Assembly: GCA_937951345.1 (NCBI GenBank)
Contig: CALFCF010000051.1
Location: 80,389 to 144,388 of the forward strand
Origin: an uncultured Granulosicoccaceae bacterium
GTDB lineage: Bacteria; Pseudomonadota; Gammaproteobacteria; Granulosicoccales; Granulosicoccaceae
DNA: 64,000 nt
Direction of reading: 5' to 3'
A program made the translations under genes and the position numbers. Within the stretch, counting starts at the first letter, position 1. The number at the start of each line of letters is the position of its first letter. Positions 59,601 to 64,000 of the stretch are shown here, piece after piece. Below the pieces are notes generated by a model that was given only the letters and a program-made list of their open reading frames with translations, made no database searches and was not told the origin of the DNA.

Positions 59601-62600
59601 GCTGATGTGACGCCCGCTGGTATAGTCAATACCTGGGAAATTGCATCAAAGTCGTTGCTGTTGCCATCACTGCTTGCTGAGCCATTAACCGTGGTGACAT
59701 TAACGGTAGCCGGACCTACGCCTTCTGTTACCGCCAGGGTTAATGTAGTAGCACCAGCTGATTCATCTACAGTGACTGATGTAGAAGCCGCAGCAAAGGC
59801 GACTGTTGGCGGCAATACTGTTGAGTCGGTAATGCTCACAGTTGATACGTTATTGCTGCCTATCTCCGTGCCGCTTCCGGGCGTCGGGGTTAGAGTGACA
59901 GTGAAATTTTCAACATCTTCTATCAAATCGTCAGTATTGATTTGAATGATAACTTGCTGAGCAGTCTCACCGGCTAAAAAAGCGATCGTCTGAGTATCAG
60001 CCACAAAATCTTCGCTCGCAGTTGCTGAGCCCGCAGTAATAATCGCATCGACTGACGCAGCTAGAGGGGTACCGGAGAGCACAAGTTCCAGCGTTATGCT
60101 ACCGTCAGCTTCGGCCACGGTCACATTAGTAGACTCTGTAGAAAAAGCTACTGATGCCGGTGATGTGGTATCCACAATACTGATTGTAGCGCTATTGCCA
60201 ACACCAACTAGCGTGTTGTTACCAGAAACTTCGCTCAGCTGCACGGTAAATGTTTCAGCATCTTCCAGTTCGGCGTCTGCAGCAATCGCGATCGATACTT
60301 CCACCTGAGTCTGTCCCTCCTCTATGGTTACCATCTGCGAAAAACCGGTGAAATCAGCTGGAGACGTAGCACTACCATCGATAGTATTCACTTGAACGGT
60401 GGCGGGTGCGATTCCGCTAGTCAGTTCCAGTAACAGAGTTACTAAAGAATCATTTTCATCTACGGTCAAAGAAGTAGATGCTGCCGCAATTTCCACGGTA
60501 GGCGGTAAAACAGTGCTGTCAATTATCGTAATGGTTGATACCGAATTTGTACCAATGAGTGTGCCGCTGCCGGGCGTGGGTACCAACGTCGCAGTGAAAG
60601 ACTCGGGATCTTCAATCAACAAATCGGCATTGATCGGAATCGATACACTATTGGCTGCAACACCATCCGCAAACACGACAGTTTGTACCGTAGCGTTAAA
60701 ATCCGCAGGTGAATCTGCCGTTCCATCAGTCAGCATGACATCAACGGATGACGCCACGGGCGTGCCCGTAATAATCAGATCAAGTGTAATTGAGGCCTCA
60801 TCTTCCGCCACTGATACGTTCAAAGACGACGCGGCGAATTCAACCACTCCTGGAACAGTCGTATCAGCGATGGAAACTGTAGAGGTAGCATTGGCTCCCA
60901 GCTCTACATTTTCACCCTCCGGTATGGCTAAACCAACGGTAAACGACTCAGCCCCTTCAATCAGAGAATCAGGGCTAATTGGAATGGAAAAATCAACACT
61001 GGTAGCGCCAGCAGGTATCGTTATTGTTTGAGCGATAGCACCAAAATCAGCACCCGACAAGGCTGTGCCATCAATAGTTGCCACGTCCACCGAAACAGGC
61101 CCGGTACCAGCAACCAGTTCAATGGTAACGGATGCTGATCCTGCATCTTCACTAGTGTTGATTGATGTTGAAGTGGCGGCAAATTGAACAGTTGGAATCG
61201 GCGTTGTATCAACGATCGTAATACTCACTGTATCGTTATCGCCAATCAATGTGGTACTGCTTTCAACCGGTGTTAAAACAACAGTAAACGATTCATTGCT
61301 TTCCAACAAATCATCCGTATTTATCGGAATAGCAATACTTTGAGTAGCTACACCGGCTGCAAAGGTAAGCGTTTCAGCTACTGGCGTGAAATCAGGTGGA
61401 GTTGCTGTTCCAGACACAGTATTTACATTAACCGTAGCTGGGGTTTCACCAGTTGTGACAACAACAGCAAGAACTTGAGCTACGCCATCTTCGTCAACAG
61501 TCAGGGTTGTTTGCCCTGGCGCGAATTCCACAATGGGTGGCATTGGCGTTGAATCAGTAATTGTGATTATAGATACATCGTTTATACCGGCATTCGCCGA
61601 AGATGTGCCCGAAATGCTTGCTGTGAATACCTCATCTATTTCAATATCCATATCCGTCAGGATCGGGATGGTGATCGTTTCAGTTGAACCCACCACGGCA
61701 GTAGCAGGAAAACTTACTGAAAAACCCCCGGGTAAAGCGGTATAGTCCTCACCAGCGGTTGCGGTGCCATCAGTCGTTGCCACAAAAACCGTAGCCGAAC
61801 CGTCTCCAGCTGTCATCTCAAGCGTTAATGAGATACTGCCAATTTCTTCAGACGCATTCACCGTCGTTGATACGCTAGCAAACTCGATTGTCGGGACCGG
61901 GTCATCCGTTATAAAAACGGTTGATACTATATTTGCACCCAGCAGCGAGTCACCGATAGCAGCAAGATTAACCTGAAATTCTTCACTGACCTCCGTTTCT
62001 GTATCCGATGCAAGTGTAAGCGGTATTAGTAGCGTATCTCCTGCAACAGCATCCGCCGGGAAGTTAACTGTTTGTGCAGCAATAGCGGTATAGTCACCTG
62101 GTGCAATGGCAGTAATATCAGCGGTGGAAACCGATACCGAGGCAGGCCCCGCACCAGCAACCAACTCAAGCTCCAGGTTTACTATATTTCCTTCCACGCC
62201 ACTGACTGATGTACTTGCTGTAGTGAACTGAACCGTTGGCAGCACAACATCCAGTATCTCAATCATCGCTAGATTGTTCGTCCCGGCATTCGCTGATGGC
62301 GTCCCAAGGATGCTTACAGTGAAGACTTCATCACCCTCTACAACGTTATCTGCGAGTATGGGAATAGTTACTGTTTGAGTTGAGCCTACTACGGCAGTTT
62401 CAGGAAAAGTTATCGAGAACCCACCGGTCAACGGTGTGAAGTCTGATCCGGCAGTAGCTGTGTCATCAGTTGTTGCAACAATCACGGTACTCATACCAGG
62501 ACCGCCTTCTGCTGTCATTTCCAGAGTCAGAGTTACGCTGCCACTGTCTTCAGGGGTACTCACATTGATTGACGCACTGGCGAACTCTATTGTTGGTAAT

Positions 62601-64000
62601 GGGTCATCAGTTATTGTTATGGATGACTGCACGTTTGTGCCGAGCAGCGTACCGGGGCCTGCGGCCAACGTCACCTGAAACTCTTCGCTACCTTCTGTTT
62701 CTGTATCCATTGCCAGCTCGAAGGGCACAAGAATCGTGTCTCCGGCAACTGCTGCGGGTGGAAAGCTGAAAGTCTGTGCAGCTACTGCAGTGTAGTCACC
62801 GGGCGCTATTGCGGTAACATCAGTGGTTGACACGGTAATTGAGGCAGGCCCTACACCGGCTATCAATTCTAACTCCAGGTTTACCGTAGTTCCCTCTAAA
62901 CCACTGGCCGAGGTACTTGCTGTTGTGAACTGAACCGTGGGTTGTACAACGTCCAGAATATTGATAGTTGAAACATCATTCACCCCGGCGTTGGCAGATG
63001 ACGTGCCTGAAATACTGACTGTGAAGTCTTCATCTCCTTCAACTTCTGTATCCGGTAAAATCGGGATCGTGATTGTTTCTGTAGAACCCACCGCGGCTGT
63101 GGCTGGAAAGCTGACTGAAAACCCACCTGCCAATGCTGTGTAGTCTGCTCCAGCGGTTGCTACGCCATCGGTAGTTGCAACTAACACCGTGCCCGGGCCG
63201 TTCCCCGCCGTCATTTCCAGCGTAAGTGTGATGCTGCCACCGTCTTCGGGTGCGCTAATGTTGGTTGATGCACTGGCAAACTCGATTGTCGGTACCGGAT
63301 CATCTGTTATAAATACCGTTGACTGTATGTTCGAGCCGAGCTGCGTACTACCCAGAGCTGTAAGGTTTACTTCAAACTCCTCACTAACTTCTGTTTCGGT
63401 GTCCATTGCCAATGTCAGCGGCACGATCAACGTATCCCCTGCCACTGCTGTTGGCGGAAAATTAAACGTTTGTGCCGCAATAGCTGTGTAGTCTCCTGGC
63501 GCAACTGCGGACACATCCGCTGTCGACACGGATACCGAGGCGGGGCCTACACCGGCGAGCAACTCCAGTTCCAAGTCAACTGTACTTCCCTCAACACCAC
63601 TGGCTGACGTGCTTGCTGTTGTGAATTGAACCGTGGGTTGTGCGACATCCAGTATCTCAATAGTTGCAAGATCGTTGGCTCCAGCATTCGCTGATGGGGT
63701 CCCCAATATATTTACGGTGAAGGATTCATCACCCTCAACATCTGTATCGGCAAGAATAGGAATGGTTATTGTTTGGGTTGAGCCTACTACTGCAGTTTCA
63801 GGAAATGTTATCGAGAATCCACCAGCTAGCGCTGTATAGTCTGACCCCGCTGTAGCCGTACCATCTGTTGTTGCAACAATCACGGTACTCATACCGGAGC
63901 CTCCTAAGGCTGTCATCTCCAACGTCAACGTGACGCTGCCACCATCTTCAGGTGTACTTACCGTCGTTGACGCACTGGTGAATTCGATTGTTGGGACCGG
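56681..64000 (-). CDS. Giant Calx-beta-repeat autotransporter adhesin (5' end beyond window)
   Basis: Surface protein of more than 2400 residues, partial: the frame stays open to the right edge (residues PTIEFTSAS are encoded there), so the true start lies beyond 64000. It comprises at least 15 complete Calx-beta domains of about 110-118 residues (phrases such as TDGTATAGxDYTAL, IPILADTDVEGDE, TITITDD), which normally bind Ca2+. Then come an Ig-like domain (about 58.0-58.4 kb), a helical linker and a C-terminal autotransporter beta-barrel (LGFFANGAIGFGEVDG... ending KLGYRYEFR with terminal Phe-Arg). The first four domain pairs are near-identical. Likely adhesion or biofilm. Confidence 0.9.
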   Translation of the reverse strand, partial: PVPTIEFTSASTTVSTPEDGGSVTLTLEMTALGGSGMSTVIVATTDGTATAGSDYTALAGGFSITFPETAVVGSTQTITIPILADTDVEGDESFTVNILGTPSANAGANDLATIEILDVAQPTVQFTTASTSASGVEGSTVDLELELLAGVGPASVSVSTADVSAVAPGDYTAIAAQTFNFPPTAVAGDTLIVPLTLAMDTETEVSEEFEVNLTALGSTQLGSNIQSTVFITDDPVPTIEFASASTNISAPEDGGSITLTLEMTAGNGPGTVLVATTDGVATAGADYTALAGGFSVSFPATAAVGSTETITIPILPDTEVEGDEDFTVSISGTSSANAGVNDVSTINILDVVQPTVQFTTASTSASGLEGTTVNLELELIAGVGPASITVSTTDVTAIAPGDYTAVAAQTFSFPPAAVAGDTILVPFELAMDTETEGSEEFQVTLAAGPGTLLGTNVQSSITITDDPLPTIEFASASINVSTPEDSGSVTLTLEMTAEGGPGMSTVIVATTDDTATAGSDFTPLTGGFSITFPETAVVGSTQTVTIPILADNVVEGDEVFTVSILGTPSANAGTNNLAMIEILDVVLPTVQFTTASTSVSGVEGNIVNLELELVAGAGPASVSVSTADITAIAPGDYTAIAAQTVNFPADAVAGDTLLIPLTLASDTETEVSEEFQVNLAAIGDSLLGANIVSTVFITDDPVPTIEFASVSTTVNASEEIGSISLTLEMTAGDGSATVFVATTDGTATAGEDYTALPGGFSVSFPATAVVGSTETITIPILTDMDIEIDEVFTASISGTSSANAGINDVSIITITDSTPMPPIVEFAPGQTTLTVDEDGVAQVLAVVVTTGETPATVNVNTVSGTATPPDFTPVAETLTFAAGVATQSIAIPINTDDLLESNESFTVVLTPVESSTTLIGDNDTVSITIVDTTPIPTVQFAATSTSINTSEDAGSASVTIELVAGTGPVSVDVATIDGTALSGADFGAIAQTITIPAGATSVDFSIPISPDSLIEGAESFTVGLAIPEGENVELGANATSTVSIADTTVPGVVEFAASSLNVSVAEDEASITLDLIITGTPVASSVDVMLTDGTADSPADFNATVQTVVFADGVAANSVSIPINADLLIEDPESFTATLVPTPGSGTLIGTNSVSTITIIDSTVLPPTVEIAAASTSLTVDENDSLVTLLLELTSGIAPATVQVNTIDGSATSPADFTGFSQMVTIEEGQTQVEVSIAIAADAELEDAETFTVQLSEVSGNNTLVGVGNSATISIVDTTSPASVAFSTESTNVTVAEADGSITLELVLSGTPLAASVDAIITAGSATASEDFVADTQTIAFLAGETAQQVIIQINTDDLIEDVENFTVTLTPTPGSGTEIGSNNVSTVSITDSTVLPPTVAFAAASTSVTVDESAGATTLTLAVTEGVGPATVNVTTVNGSASSDGNSNDFDAISQVLTIPAGVTSAEITIDINSDAEIEEVETFTVELSAANGTTQIADPATSTITIVDSTVPGVVEFAESSLFVSAQENAGSVTLELELSGTPVAASVDVILSNAGATAGEDFVGATQTVSFAEGATSATVTIEINDDDSVEGSEVFSATLSPTPGSGTITGDNDVAEITIVDTTILGPTVQIASSSTSVTVEEALGAAVINLEVIAGNVPGSVLITPITDSATAGEDFAANSIVVEVPANAEVISVSIPIVADNELETTEQFTVTLTANDAVTLIGSNASSTITIPEQTANPGIIQFVVTEIAAEENDGLARLQVSRTGGSDLRVSADYTFIDGTAVAGEDYIANNGQVVWEAGDLEPREIVIELINDNGPEETEQFAVQLVNASPIGDESQFRLNRIAQVVITDSDTQLALNDDIVVESPFRVEVVGPTEQNAELGDDVNLSFQIRDSRLDNAAVSGLPVLWSVEPAGAVEFPDGAVTISDSEGFASNRIVVTGTGFIRIIAEAQFDTTTAQSLKGQPQLTTRIDTPAFDVPIGSAFFTLRVGLETAPGLTENQSQTGMGLDNACLELNGVANIDTLEGNVNDAGEMLSAEAQQDLIDTCTELEMSENLSADLDRVAHEELFVLSDTIVDTADIQVTNVYSRINALRSNNIERLDLSGLNLSFLDETIPGSVVNAAQNALYGLASGGGAAADGGGFGSRLGFFANGAIGFGEVDGQGQQQDADVRTTGLTIGADYRFTDQFVLGAGLGFVDSETDFGGSEGGAEVDGLSFTLFGTWFNPNVGYLDVVLDAGNNSYDIERQINLTTEENEVMAIGETDADYVALTIGAGRNFRLSKWELGPYIRYSATRATVDGYSERSSSEEAGFGSVLDVRGHDASSSLFTFGGQISTNISTKRAVFVPQFRFEFETQTEETRDGIPATFQADPNDTLFILEGTERDTSYINYGIGSSVVMKGGHSGFLFIEGRAADDIVRQNFLKLGYRYEFR
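61881..64000 (-). repeat. About 700-bp tandem super-repeats in the autotransporter gene
   Basis: The same sequence (a variant of AACTCGATTGTCGGGACCGG) recurs at 61881, 62583, 63279 and 63981, spacings 702, 696 and 702 bp. Each unit encodes one A-type and one B-type Calx-beta domain (234, 232 and 234 residues). The array continues beyond the window. Copy number is likely to vary through recombination. Confidence 0.85.

Overview
This window looks like a chromosomal segment of a free-living, probably marine gammaproteobacterium outside the Enterobacterales. The gyrA-pheA-tyrA-aroA-cmk-rpsA-ihfB block, the mtaD-ubiG-yciK neighbourhood, efp/epmA, psd, prmB and the fimT-pilVWXY1 minor-pilin operon are typical of that class. 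The genus cannot be named from sequence alone. GC content appears close to 50%. No rRNA, tRNA, CRISPR array, prophage or transposase gene was recognised. Core genes look intact, and the gyrA and parC quinolone-determining residues are wild type.

Layout. 0-10 kb (minus strand): a conserved aromatic-amino-acid, nucleotide and translation cluster. serC and hisC, which many relatives carry here, are absent, and the chorismate-mutase half of PheA looks inactive. 10-14.4 kb (plus): mtaD, ubiG, a phytoene/squalene-synthase-like gene and a YciK-type reductase. 14.4-22.7 kb: accessory genes, including a subtilisin with a C-terminal HExxH domain, a DUF1653 protein, an NAD-binding protein, an intact ACC deaminase (acdS) facing a nonsense-broken Lrp-type regulator (acdR-like), an HlyU protein and a transglycosylase-like lipoprotein. 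22.8-28.8 kb: prmB, copper chaperones of the SCO1 and PCuAC types, psd, then efp-epmA and an HExxH protein that may be a divergent EF-P hydroxylase. 28.9-33.5 kb: a degenerate REC/PAS/half-EAL protein, and a two-gene sensor unit made of a periplasmic molybdopterin-fold protein and a hybrid histidine kinase.

33.7-46.7 kb: an Hsp20 gene with a likely sigma-32 promoter and ROSE-type RNA thermometer, a GFA protein, parC, pgi, an orphan GyrB/ParE-type TOPRIM protein, a GPAT-like acyltransferase, a GMC oxidoreductase, a lipoprotein with a frameshift in a T7 tract, an EAL-domain relic and an acyl-CoA synthetase ending in a palindromic repeat. 46.9-54.2 kb (minus): fimT-pilV-pilW-pilX-pilY1, where PilY1 has a large modular insertion inside its von Willebrand A domain. 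55-64 kb (minus): a ribbon-helix-helix protein, a LacI regulator with a perfect 22-bp palindrome before it, and a giant Calx-beta autotransporter running off the right edge.

The strongest leads are the orphan TOPRIM protein, the acdS/broken-acdR pair, the epmA-linked HExxH protein, the subtilisin-zincin fusion, the interrupted PilY1 vWA domain, and a palindromic mobile repeat present as one full-length and one internally deleted copy.
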